Positions 23,282 to 30,213 of a stretch of 45,595 bases of DNA are shown one piece after another. The position numbers and the translations under genes are program-made. Origin of the DNA: Opitutaceae bacterium UBA2377 (GTDB taxonomy: Bacteria > Verrucomicrobiota > Verrucomicrobiia > Opitutales > Opitutaceae). The stretch spans positions 1 through 45,595 of the forward strand of contig DDSZ01000045.1 in NCBI GenBank assembly GCA_002344205.1. Direction: 5' to 3'. Positions within the stretch are counted from its first letter, which is position 1. Each line of letters opens with the position of its first letter. A model generated the notes under the pieces. The model saw nothing but the letters and a program-made list of their open reading frames with translations. It made no database searches and was not told the DNA's origin.

Positions 23282-23725
23282 TTATGCCATGGAATCCAGC
23301 TTCCGAATGCGTGGGACATGCCGCTCGCCCTCGAAAGGAGTGGCAAGCCAGACGCGGACGATGTGCAGGGCCTCGGCCTCGGTGATGGTGCGTTGGCCGA
23401 GGGACAGGCAGTTGGCGTCGTTGTGGGCGCGGTTCCAGATGGCGACCTGTTCGTTCCAGCAGACGCCGCAGCGCACGCCTTTCACGCGGTTGGCGGCCAT
23501 GGCTTCGCCATTGCCGGAGCCTCCGAGGACGATGCCGCGTTCATACTCACCGCTGGCGACGGCGCGGGCGACGGGAAAGCAGAAGTCGGGATAGTCGCAG
23601 CGTTCCTCGGAGTGGGTGCCGAAATCGCGCACCGTATGCCCCTCGGCGAGAAGCATAGCCTTGATGGCTTCCTTGTAGGCGAAGCCGGCGTGATCGGAAC
23701 CCAGGGCGATGGAGAATGATTTCAT
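23282..23725 (-). CDS. rpiB: Ribose-5-phosphate isomerase B
   Basis: Interconverts ribulose-5-P and ribose-5-P in the pentose phosphate pathway. The 147-residue product has IALGSDHAGFAYKE at the N-terminus, RCDYPDF, and GGSGNGEAMAANRVKGVRCGVCW. In E. coli RpiB the catalytic residue is a Cys in this position; here the loop reads GSGNGE, the form found in mycobacterial RpiB, where a Glu acts as the base (Glu74 here). A clear SD, GGAGG, lies 8 bases before ATG 23725. Divergent from the lipoprotein gene (74 bp between starts). 23226-23281 downstream holds only a weak hairpin (CAGAAAT/ATTTCTG). Confidence 0.93.
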   Translation of the reverse strand: MKSFSIALGSDHAGFAYKEAIKAMLLAEGHTVRDFGTHSEERCDYPDFCFPVARAVASGEYERGIVLGGSGNGEAMAANRVKGVRCGVCWNEQVAIWNRAHNDANCLSLGQRTITEAEALHIVRVWLATPFEGERHVPRIRKLDSMA

Positions 23726-23799
23726 GGGGAGAACCTCCGGAGGATTGCGGTGTCCCATCACCGCGGACCATGCTCCCGGTCGCAAAACAAATCTCCACC

Positions 23800-24219
23800 A
23801 TGAAACCCATCGTCCCCCTGTTGTTGCTCACGTTGCTCCTCGGTGCCGGTTGCAGCACCCTTGGATCCCGGATTGCCGGGTCGCAGGCGGCCTTCAATTC
23901 CTGGCCAACGGCCGTGCAGGACAAAATCTTGGCCGGTGAAGCGGACATCGGGTTCACGCCCGAACAGGTGCGCGTGGCCTTGGGTGATCCGCAGAAAAAA
24001 TACAGGCGCAAGTCCGGCGAGGGCACAGCGGAGATCTGGGCCTATACGCGAGGTGGCACCGGCTTTTCCATCGGATTGGGTCTGGGCTCGGCGCGCGGTC
24101 GCAGCACCTACGGTGGCGGCGTGGTCTATGATACGAATGCGGGTGCTTACGACGACGAGCGGCTGAGGGTTGTTTTTCAGGACGGCCGGGTTGTCGCCCT
24201 CGAGAGCCGGGTTCACTGA
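23800..24219 (+). CDS. Hypothetical lipoprotein
   Basis: A 139-residue protein. ATG 23800 is followed by a lipoprotein signal peptide, MKPIVPLLLLTLLLGAGC, with lipobox LGAGC (Cys18). The mature part has DIGFTPEQVRVALGDPQKKYRRK, a pattern like the BamE/OmlA (SmpA) fold in which a helix-turn precedes a GxP motif, and a Gly-rich segment (GTGFSIGLGLGSARGRSTYGGG). Probably an outer- or inner-membrane lipoprotein. The upstream in-frame extension to 23716 overlaps the divergent rpiB start and is not needed. BamE-like is a suggestion only. Confidence 0.75.
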   Translation: MKPIVPLLLLTLLLGAGCSTLGSRIAGSQAAFNSWPTAVQDKILAGEADIGFTPEQVRVALGDPQKKYRRKSGEGTAEIWAYTRGGTGFSIGLGLGSARGRSTYGGGVVYDTNAGAYDDERLRVVFQDGRVVALESRVH

Positions 24220-24250
24220 AGCGCGAAGCCCGCGCCAAGGTATGGCCGGA

Positions 24251-24952
24251 TTATTCGGCGGCAGGCACGCCGATGGTCCGCAAAAACGCCGCAGTGTCCG
24301 CGAGGTTGGGAAAGACCACGGTCGGCTGATGCGCGGCTAATTGGGCCACGCTGTGCTGGCCCGTGGCGACCGCAATGGTGTGTGCGCCGATGACCTTGCC
24401 GCATGCGATATCGTGCGGGGTGTCGCCGATGATGAAAGTGCGCTCCGGGGCAAATTCGCGGTCATGGAGCTCCTTGGCGCGGCGCTGGGCGTGGGGACCA
24501 AGGTCATTGCGGTGCGGACTGTCGTCGGCGAACGCGCCGAAGGCGAAGTAATGCCACACGCCATAATGGGTAAGCTTGTGTTCGGCACCGCGCCGCAGGT
24601 TGCCGGTGAGCAGGCCTTGGGCTACATCCGGGTGTCGGTGAAGGAGTTCGAGCAAGGTGGTGACACCGGGCAGCACCTGACCTTGCGGGCCGTTCCGCAG
24701 TTCCATGGGCAGCAGCTCCAGATAGGTTTCAAGATAGACGCGGGCGTTTTCCGGCGTGTATTCCAGACCCACGTGACGGAGCACCGCGGTGACGATCCAG
24801 CTGTCGGTGCGGCCGGCCCAGTCGATGACACTGAGATCGCAGCTCACGCCGAAACACTTCGTCAGGGCACGCTCCATGGCGCGAACGCCGGCGCCTTGGG
24901 AGACGATAATGGTGCCGTCGATGTCCCAGAGAAGAAGGGTGGATTTGCTCAC
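24251..24952 (-). CDS. HAD-superfamily hydrolase, phosphoglycolate-phosphatase-like
   Basis: A 233-residue HAD-IA phosphatase. Motif I is LLLWDIDGTII (nucleophile Asp10, Asp12), the cap domain spans about 18-95, motif II is GLLTGN, and motif III/IV is TFIIGDTPHDIACGKVIGAHTIAVATG with the Mg-binding Asp. The ending HSVAQLAAHQPTVVFPNLADT is typical of the Gph-like branch. Substrate undefined. Stand-alone gene; convergent with the lipoprotein (31 bp apart). Confidence 0.88.
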   Translation of the reverse strand: MSKSTLLLWDIDGTIIVSQGAGVRAMERALTKCFGVSCDLSVIDWAGRTDSWIVTAVLRHVGLEYTPENARVYLETYLELLPMELRNGPQGQVLPGVTTLLELLHRHPDVAQGLLTGNLRRGAEHKLTHYGVWHYFAFGAFADDSPHRNDLGPHAQRRAKELHDREFAPERTFIIGDTPHDIACGKVIGAHTIAVATGQHSVAQLAAHQPTVVFPNLADTAAFLRTIGVPAAE

Positions 24953-25062
24953 GCGACGAGTAGCGGTTTGGCCGGGTGGCAGGGCAAGCCGTATTGCGGC
25001 GGATAATATTCATTCATGATTTTGGTGGATGGCGCGGAGCCGGCCAACCTACATGAGCCCTG

Positions 25063-25899
25063 ATGAATCCTGCTGTCACTCTACCCGATTATGGTGCGCC
25101 TGCCGCGCTCAAGCCCACGCGCCTGCTCACTCCCGAGCAGATCGCCTTTTATCACGAGCATGGCTATCTCTCCATTGACTCGCTGATGCCGGCGGCGGAT
25201 GTCGCGGAGGTTCGGAAAATCTACGACCGCCTGTTCAACGAGGACAGCCAGCGTGCGGATGGCGATCTCTACGATCTCACCGGCGCGCGCGAGGCCGGGA
25301 AGAAAATTTCCATCCCGCAGATTCTCAACCCCGCGAAATATGCGCCCGAGCTGCTGGCCACGCAGATGGTGGCCAACCTCAAGGCCATGATGAAGCAACT
25401 GCACGGGCCGGAGACGAAAATGGTGGGCGACCACGCCATCAACAAGCCGCCGCACAATGCCGCGCCCACGCCCTGGCACCAGGACGAAGCCTACTGGGAC
25501 CCGGCGAAGGAGTATTCGAGCCTGAGCGTGTGGATTCCGCTCCAGCCCGCGACGAAGCAGAACGGCTGCATGTATTTCGTGCCGGGTTCGCACAAGCTCG
25601 ACATCGTGCCGCACCGCCCGATCGGCGACAACCCGCTGACGCCGGGGCTGGAAGTGGAGCCGGGCGCCTTCGACTTCAGCTCCGCGGTGGCCTGCGAACT
25701 GCCGCCCGGCGGTGCGACCTTTCACCACGGCCGGACGCTGCACTACACCCCGCCGAACAACTCGGAGGACTACCGCCGCGCCTACATCGCCATGGGCTCG
25801 GCCTACGAGCGCAAGCTCGCCACGCCCCGCCGGTTTCCCTGGAAGGAACGGCAGGCGGCGGCCAGGGCGCAGCATCCCTCGATCAAACCGGCGAACTAG
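25063..25899 (+). CDS. Phytanoyl-CoA dioxygenase (PhyH) family protein
   Basis: A 278-residue Fe(II)/2-oxoglutarate-dependent oxygenase. It opens with LTPEQIAFYHEHGYLSIDSLM, typical of PhyH proteins. The metal-binding HxD is in WHQDEAYW (His139, Asp141) and the distal ligand is in GGATFHHGRTLHYTPPN (His227 likely), followed by the 2-oxoglutarate-binding arginines DYRRAY. WIPLQPATKQNGCMYFVPGSHK is the standard core. Substrate unknown. Ends 2 bp from the convergent transporter gene. Confidence 0.9.
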   Translation: MNPAVTLPDYGAPAALKPTRLLTPEQIAFYHEHGYLSIDSLMPAADVAEVRKIYDRLFNEDSQRADGDLYDLTGAREAGKKISIPQILNPAKYAPELLATQMVANLKAMMKQLHGPETKMVGDHAINKPPHNAAPTPWHQDEAYWDPAKEYSSLSVWIPLQPATKQNGCMYFVPGSHKLDIVPHRPIGDNPLTPGLEVEPGAFDFSSAVACELPPGGATFHHGRTLHYTPPNNSEDYRRAYIAMGSAYERKLATPRRFPWKERQAAARAQHPSIKPAN

Positions 25900-25901
25900 G
25901 A

Positions 25902-26798
25902 TCAGGCCGGCTTGGTGAGAAACGGCCGGCGCAGCGCCGGAAGCGCGGTGCCGCCCAGAATGAGGGCGGCGCCGATGAGTTCATGTGCGGCGAAGTGTTC
26001 GGCAAAAAACAGCACCCCGCCGCAGGCGATGCCGAGCGGCACGAGCATCTGCAGAAGGGAGCCTTCGCCGACCGGCAGATGCCGGAAAGCGCCCGTCATC
26101 ATGATCTGGCCCAGGCCGGCGCACAAGGCGGCCACGAACATGAGGCCCCAGGCCAGGGGCGGATGCGGCGCCCAAGCGGCGAGGGCCGGACCAATGCAGA
26201 GCAGAAGACCGTAGGTGCACTGGGCGCCAAAAATGGTGGACGTGTGTTCACCTTCGGCATGGAGCTGCCGGATCGTCACGACGATGTAGGCCGAACCGAG
26301 GGCGATAAAAATGGCGATCCAGTCATACCAACCCACGCCTGCGCCGGTGCCGAGCGCGTTGGTGATAAGCGCCAGCCCGGCAAGCGCGATCACTCCGCCG
26401 TAGGCGACCGAGGGGCGAAAACGCTCACCCAGCATGAGCACGGCCAGCAAGGCGCCGAAGATGACATAGGTATTGTTGATGAACGTCGCGCGGCCCGCGC
26501 CGAGATGCACGATGGTTAGGTAGTAGCCATAGACCAGAAGCGAGCCGACGAGTCCGCGCGAGATCAACCGGGGGTGGCGGTAGAGGTGGCGGGGCTGGAA
26601 GGCGTCGGGACCAATCCGATAAACCGCGAGGATCAGGCCCAAGCCAACGCCGAAGCGGATGCAGGACAGCAGCCAGACATCGACGGCCTGCATCGTGCCC
26701 AGGGCGCGGATGATGAGGGCATTGGCGATGAAGCAAATGACGGAGCCAAGCATCAGGAAGATGCCGCGGCGATGGTCGATGGCTGAGAGCGGTTTCAT
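25902..26798 (-). CDS. EamA/DMT-superfamily transporter
   Basis: A 298-residue membrane protein with about ten hydrophobic helices in two EamA repeats (about 12-138 and 160-290). GERFRPSVAYGGVIALAGLAL and AEHFAAHELIGAALILGG are the characteristic ends of the two repeats. DMT carriers move small metabolites; substrate unknown. ATG 26798 was preferred to TTG 26813. A strong terminator (26823-26851) stands 25 bp upstream on the same strand and may be an attenuator for this gene. Confidence 0.87.
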   Translation of the reverse strand: MKPLSAIDHRRGIFLMLGSVICFIANALIIRALGTMQAVDVWLLSCIRFGVGLGLILAVYRIGPDAFQPRHLYRHPRLISRGLVGSLLVYGYYLTIVHLGAGRATFINNTYVIFGALLAVLMLGERFRPSVAYGGVIALAGLALITNALGTGAGVGWYDWIAIFIALGSAYIVVTIRQLHAEGEHTSTIFGAQCTYGLLLCIGPALAAWAPHPPLAWGLMFVAALCAGLGQIMMTGAFRHLPVGEGSLLQMLVPLGIACGGVLFFAEHFAAHELIGAALILGGTALPALRRPFLTKPA

Positions 26799-26822
26799 TG
26801 GGCGGATGGCCAAACCGGTGCG

Positions 26823-26851
26823 AAAAAAACCGCGCCGGGTAAGGCGCGGTT
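26823..26851 (-). terminator. Terminator/attenuator hairpin upstream of the EamA gene
   Basis: AACCGCGCC (26828-26836) pairs perfectly with GGCGCGGTT (26843-26851), loop of six. On the minus strand seven Ts follow. It is about 170 bases beyond the GNAT stop but only 25 bases before the transporter ATG, so it may gate transcription into the transporter. Confidence 0.8.
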
Positions 26852-26879
26852 GCGGTGGATTGCGGGTTTGGGGTGAAGC

Positions 26880-26969
26880 TCACCTTCCGCGGCCTGCGCA
26901 AGCGCACCGGTTCGCGTCGTTAAGGACGCGCCAGAGGGCGGCTTTGCGAAGCAGGGAGGTGGTCAACAT
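26880..26969 (-). CDS. Possible 29-aa leader peptide with Cys codons
   Basis: A short open frame on the minus strand, MLTTSLLRKAALWRVLND..., ending NRCACAGRGR before TGA. It lies just ahead of the terminator and the transporter gene. No good SD precedes it. Part of codons 13-15 (GGCGCG) could pair with CGCGCC of the terminator's left arm, offering an alternative fold. It may be a chance frame in GC-rich DNA. Confidence 0.25.
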   Translation of the reverse strand: MLTTSLLRKAALWRVLNDANRCACAGRGR

Positions 26970-27019
26970 GGGCGGCAGCGTCTGGAGGTTTACCGATGGT
27001 GGCAAGCAATCTGATAGAA

Positions 27020-27493
27020 TCAGGGCCTGCGATCGCAGGTGGCGCTGCCAATCTCCGGGGATGGCGGCCGCCAGACGAGTTCGGCATAAACCTCTGCTCC
27101 TGCACCCGCGCGGGCAATTTCAGTCCAGCCCTTGCGCAGGTAGAACGAATGAGCCCGGGTGTTGGCCAAAAGACATTTCAGACGGTGGGGCGGCGGCAGC
27201 CAGACACGGAGGCTTTCCAGCAGGCGTGTGCCTATCCCGCGCCCTTGAAACAAAGGATCGACGAAGAGATGGTGCACGAAACTGTCGGGCTCCCAGACGG
27301 AGATGAAGCCGAGGACGGTGCCGTTCTCATCCTCGGCGAGGATCAGAATCTCCCCCCGGGTCTGGTGCACGAAGTCCGCCAGCGTGAAGGCAGCGGCATC
27401 CTGCCAGGTGAACGCGTTTTTCCGGGCTTCCAGAAAAATACGCGCCAAGGATGGGTGATCCTTTGGCTCCGCGCGTCGAACTGAAATCTGCAT
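27020..27493 (-). CDS. GNAT-family N-acetyltransferase
   Basis: A 157-residue protein with the Gcn5-related fold. ISVRRAEPKDHPSLARIFLEAR is motif C, VHHLFVDPLFQGRGIGTRLLESL carries the acetyl-CoA pyrophosphate loop (QGRGIGT), and CLLANTRAHSFYLRKGWTEIAR is motif B with the tyrosine. Target unknown. It begins 22 bp after lpdA and may be read from the sucAB-lpd promoter. The C-terminal residues (PPSPEIGSATCDRRP) lack family character. Confidence 0.88.
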   Translation of the reverse strand: MQISVRRAEPKDHPSLARIFLEARKNAFTWQDAAAFTLADFVHQTRGEILILAEDENGTVLGFISVWEPDSFVHHLFVDPLFQGRGIGTRLLESLRVWLPPPHRLKCLLANTRAHSFYLRKGWTEIARAGAGAEVYAELVWRPPSPEIGSATCDRRP

Positions 27494-27515
27494 CCAGCGT
27501 CCGCCTCGCCGAACG

Positions 27516-28895
27516 TCAAAGTGTGTGAATGGCGCTCTTGCTCACCGCGAGGCCGGCTTCCTTGACGGCTTCACTCATCGTCGGATGGGCGTGGACGGTG
27601 CGGGCGAGATCCTCGGCGCTGCCGCCGTATTCCATGTGCGTGACGACCTCGCTGATGAGTTCGCCGGCGTTCTTGCCGAGGATCTGCGCGCCGAGGATTT
27701 TGTCGGTCTGCGCATCGGCGATGATCTTCACGAAGCCGTCCGCGCCGTCGTTGGCGTGGGCGCGGGCGTTGGCGGCGAAGTTGAACTTGCCGACGTTGAC
27801 CTTGAGTCCCTTGGCCTTGGCGGCGTCCTCGCCGAGGCCCACGGTGGCGATCTCGGGGTCGGTGTAGATGATGGCGGGCATGAGATCCCAGTTGATGTGG
27901 CCGGCCTTGCCGGCGATCCACTCGGCGACGGCGGCGCCGTCCTCCTCGGCCTTGTGGGCGAGCATCGGGCCGTCCACCACGTCACCGATGGCCCAGATGT
28001 TGGCCGCGGTCGTCTTAAGGTGGCCGTCCACTTTGATGCGTTTCTTGTCGGTGAGTTCGACCCCGGCCTTTTCGAGACCGAGCCCGTCGGTGAAGGGGCG
28101 GCGACCGACGGACACGAGCACCTTGTCGGCGGGAAACTCGAGGACCTTGCCGTCGCGCTCGGCGGTGAGTTTGCCGTCCTTGAAGCCGGTGACCTTGGCG
28201 TTGACCTCGATTTTCAGGCCCTGCTTTTGTAGGATGCGCGTGAAGGCTCGCACGATGTCGGCGTCGGCGGCGCCGGCGATCTGCGGCAGGAATTCAACGA
28301 CGGTGACATCTGCGCCGAGCCGGGCCCAGACGGAGCCGAGTTCCAACCCGATGGCGCCGCCGCCTACGACGACCAGCTTGCCCGGAACCTCGGTAAAGGC
28401 GATGGCGTGATCGGAGGAGACGACGGTCTTGCCGTCGAATTTTAGGAAGGGCAGCTCGACAGGGGCCGAGCCGGTGGCGATCACGATGTTTCCGGCCGTG
28501 AGCGTGCGGTCGCCGACGGCGACGGTTTTGGCGCCGGTGAACTTGGCTTCGCCGGTGATGACGGTGACCTTGCGGGCCTTGGCGAGGGCGGTGAGTCCGC
28601 CGGTCATCTTGGCGACAATGTCCTCCTTTTTCTTCAGCATCACGGGCACGTCGATCGCGAGGCCGTCGAGCTTGATGCCGTGTGCCGATGCGTGGTGCCG
28701 GTTGAAGGCGAAATGCTCCGAGGAGGCGAGCAGCGCCTTGCTCGGAATGCAGCCGACATTGAGGCAGGTGCCGCCGAGGGTGGCGCGCTTTTCAACGAGG
28801 GCGACCTTGAGCCCGAGCTGGGCGGCGCGGAACGCGCACACGTAGCCGCCGGGGCCGGCACCGATGATGATGAGATCAAAATTGTCGGAAGACAT
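27516..28895 (-). CDS. lpdA: Dihydrolipoyl dehydrogenase (E3)
   Basis: FAD- and NAD-dependent flavoprotein that reoxidises the lipoyl groups of E2. The 459-residue product has the FAD motif IIIGAGPGGYV, the redox disulfide GGTCLNVGCIPSK (Cys44, Cys49), the NAD motif VVVGGGAIGLELGSVW and the catalytic His-Glu pair in HAHPTMSEAV. ATG 28895 is the family start; an upstream frame to 28970 runs through the hexamer hairpin. Third gene of the sucA-sucB-lpdA operon. As the only E3 in the window it may also serve the fused E1 enzyme at 17-19 kb. Confidence 0.96.
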   Translation of the reverse strand: MSSDNFDLIIIGAGPGGYVCAFRAAQLGLKVALVEKRATLGGTCLNVGCIPSKALLASSEHFAFNRHHASAHGIKLDGLAIDVPVMLKKKEDIVAKMTGGLTALAKARKVTVITGEAKFTGAKTVAVGDRTLTAGNIVIATGSAPVELPFLKFDGKTVVSSDHAIAFTEVPGKLVVVGGGAIGLELGSVWARLGADVTVVEFLPQIAGAADADIVRAFTRILQKQGLKIEVNAKVTGFKDGKLTAERDGKVLEFPADKVLVSVGRRPFTDGLGLEKAGVELTDKKRIKVDGHLKTTAANIWAIGDVVDGPMLAHKAEEDGAAVAEWIAGKAGHINWDLMPAIIYTDPEIATVGLGEDAAKAKGLKVNVGKFNFAANARAHANDGADGFVKIIADAQTDKILGAQILGKNAGELISEVVTHMEYGGSAEDLARTVHAHPTMSEAVKEAGLAVSKSAIHTL

Positions 28896-28905
28896 GGGAT
28901 TAAAT

Positions 28906-28989
28906 CGTTCTCGTAATCGTTCTCGTTCTCTTGATCGGGTTGCTCCGCGCCGGCCGGAGATCGATTGCAATCAAGAGAATGAGAACGAT
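28906..28989. repeat. Hexanucleotide inverted repeat between sucB and lpdA
   Basis: Plus-strand units TCGTTC/TCGTAA (28906-28935) face AGAACG/AGAATG units at 28970-28989. The arms 28916-28935 and 28970-28989 are reverse complements at 19 of 20 positions, with a GC-rich loop of 34 bases containing CCGGCCGG. It occupies almost the whole 97-bp intercistronic gap. Confidence 0.8.
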
Positions 28990-28992
28990 GGC

Positions 28993-30189
28993 TCAGGCGC
29001 CGATCAGGAGGCGGGCGGGATCCTCGATGGCTTGTTTGACCTTTACGAGGAAGGTGACGGCTTCGCGGCCGTCCACGAGCCGGTGGTCGTAGCTCAGGGC
29101 AAGATACATCATCGGGCGGATGACGACCTGACCGTTGACGGCGACCGGGCGGTCGTTGATAGCGTGCAAGCCGAGGATGGCGCTCTGCGGGGCGTTGAGG
29201 ATGGGGGTGGAAAGCATCGAGCCGAAAATGCCGCCGTTGGTGATGGTGAAGACACCGCCCTCGAGGTCCTGCAGCGTGATTTTGCTGTCGCGGGCCTTCT
29301 TGGCGACATCGCCGATGGCCTTCTCGATGTCGGCCATGCCGAGGGTGTCGCAAGCGCGGATGACGGGGACCATCAGGCCCTTCTCGGTGGAGACGGCGAC
29401 GCCGATGTCGTAGTAATGGTTCTGCACGATCTCATCGCCGGCAAACTGGGCGTTGATGGCGGGCACATCCTTGAGGGCCTGCACGACGGCTTTGGTGAAG
29501 AAGGACATGAAGCCGAGCTTCACTCCGTGCTTCTTCACGAAGTCGTCCTGATATTTTTTGCGCAGGTCCATGACGGCGGACATGTCCACCTCATTGAAAG
29601 TGGTGAGCATGGCGGCCTCGTGCTGGGCCTGCACGAGGCGCTCGGCGATGCGCTTGCGCAGCGGGCTCAGCTTCTTCCGCGTCTGCTTCGCAGTTGCGGA
29701 TGGCGGATTGGGGGTGGCGAATTGCGGACTGGGCGCAGGGGCGGCGGTGGCCTCCGCAGGCTTGGCGGAAGCGGCCGCCAGCATGTCGCCCTTGGTGACA
29801 CGGCCGCCTTTGCCGGTGCCTTCGACTTTGGCGGGATCGATGCCGGTTTCGGCAGCGAGGCGACGCACGGCGGGGGAGGCCGGGGCCGCATTTTCGATTT
29901 TCGGTTCTGGATTTTCGATTGGACGCGGCGAGGCTGCCTCAGCTCCAGCGGGCGCGGCGGTGTCGATCATGGCAACAACGGCGCCGATCTTGACCTCGGT
30001 GCCGGCGGCGACCTTCAGGGCGATACGGCCGGCGGCCTCGGCGTTGCCCTCGGAAGTGATCTTATCGGTCTCCAGCTCGAACAGCGGCTGATCCTTTTTG
30101 ACGATGTCGCCGTCCTTGACGTGCCATTTGGCGAGCACGCCGGAATTGATGGATTCGCCGAGGGGCGGGATTTTGACTTCCAGACTCAT
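28993..30189 (-). CDS. sucB: 2-oxoglutarate dehydrogenase E2, dihydrolipoyl succinyltransferase
   Basis: Transfers the succinyl group to CoA and forms the core of the complex. Domain order in 398 residues: lipoyl domain (1-77) with modified Lys43 in ETDKIT; linker 1 (about 78-101); peripheral subunit-binding domain (102-137, [15 protein letters not shown]...GRVTKGDM); linker 2 (about 138-170); catalytic domain to the end with [12 protein letters not shown] (His369). The one unusual feature is that both linkers coincide with heptanucleotide repeat tracts: 29888-29924 encodes [11 protein letters not shown] and 29691-29737 encodes [14 protein letters not shown]. It starts 24 bp after sucA. Confidence 0.96.
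   Translation of the reverse strand: MSLEVKIPPLGESINSGVLAKWHVKDGDIVKKDQPLFELETDKITSEGNAEAAGRIALKVAAGTEVKIGAVVAMIDTAAPAGAEAASPRPIENPEPKIENAAPASPAVRRLAAETGIDPAKVEGTGKGGRVTKGDMLAAASAKPAEATAAPAPSPQFATPNPPSATAKQTRKKLSPLRKRIAERLVQAQHEAAMLTTFNEVDMSAVMDLRKKYQDDFVKKHGVKLGFMSFFTKAVVQALKDVPAINAQFAGDEIVQNHYYDIGVAVSTEKGLMVPVIRACDTLGMADIEKAIGDVAKKARDSKITLQDLEGGVFTITNGGIFGSMLSTPILNAPQSAILGLHAINDRPVAVNGQVVIRPMMYLALSYDHRLVDGREAVTFLVKVKQAIEDPARLLIGA
29691..29737. repeat. TCCGCAA-type heptamer tract read in frame (SucB linker 2)
   Basis: On the minus strand five consecutive 7-nt units follow the pattern TCCGCAA, TTCGCCA, CCCCCAA, TCCGCCA, TCCGCAA. The frame is maintained and yields a Pro/Ala/Thr-rich flexible linker. 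Confidence 0.7.
29888..29924. repeat. AATCGAA-type heptamer tract read in frame (SucB linker 1)
   Basis: On the minus strand four units AATCGAA/AATCCAG/AACCGAA and a partial fifth. The same unit family as the intergenic tracts at 11758-11788 and 17085-17180. AT-rich compared with the rest of sucB. Confidence 0.75.
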
Positions 30190-30213
30190 GATAAAATTAT
30201 GCGAGGGTTTCGA

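Noticed and set aside
11758..29924. Interpretation of the heptamer tracts as a CRISPR array
   Set aside because: Units are 7 nt, contiguous and degenerate, without spacers, and no cas gene is present.
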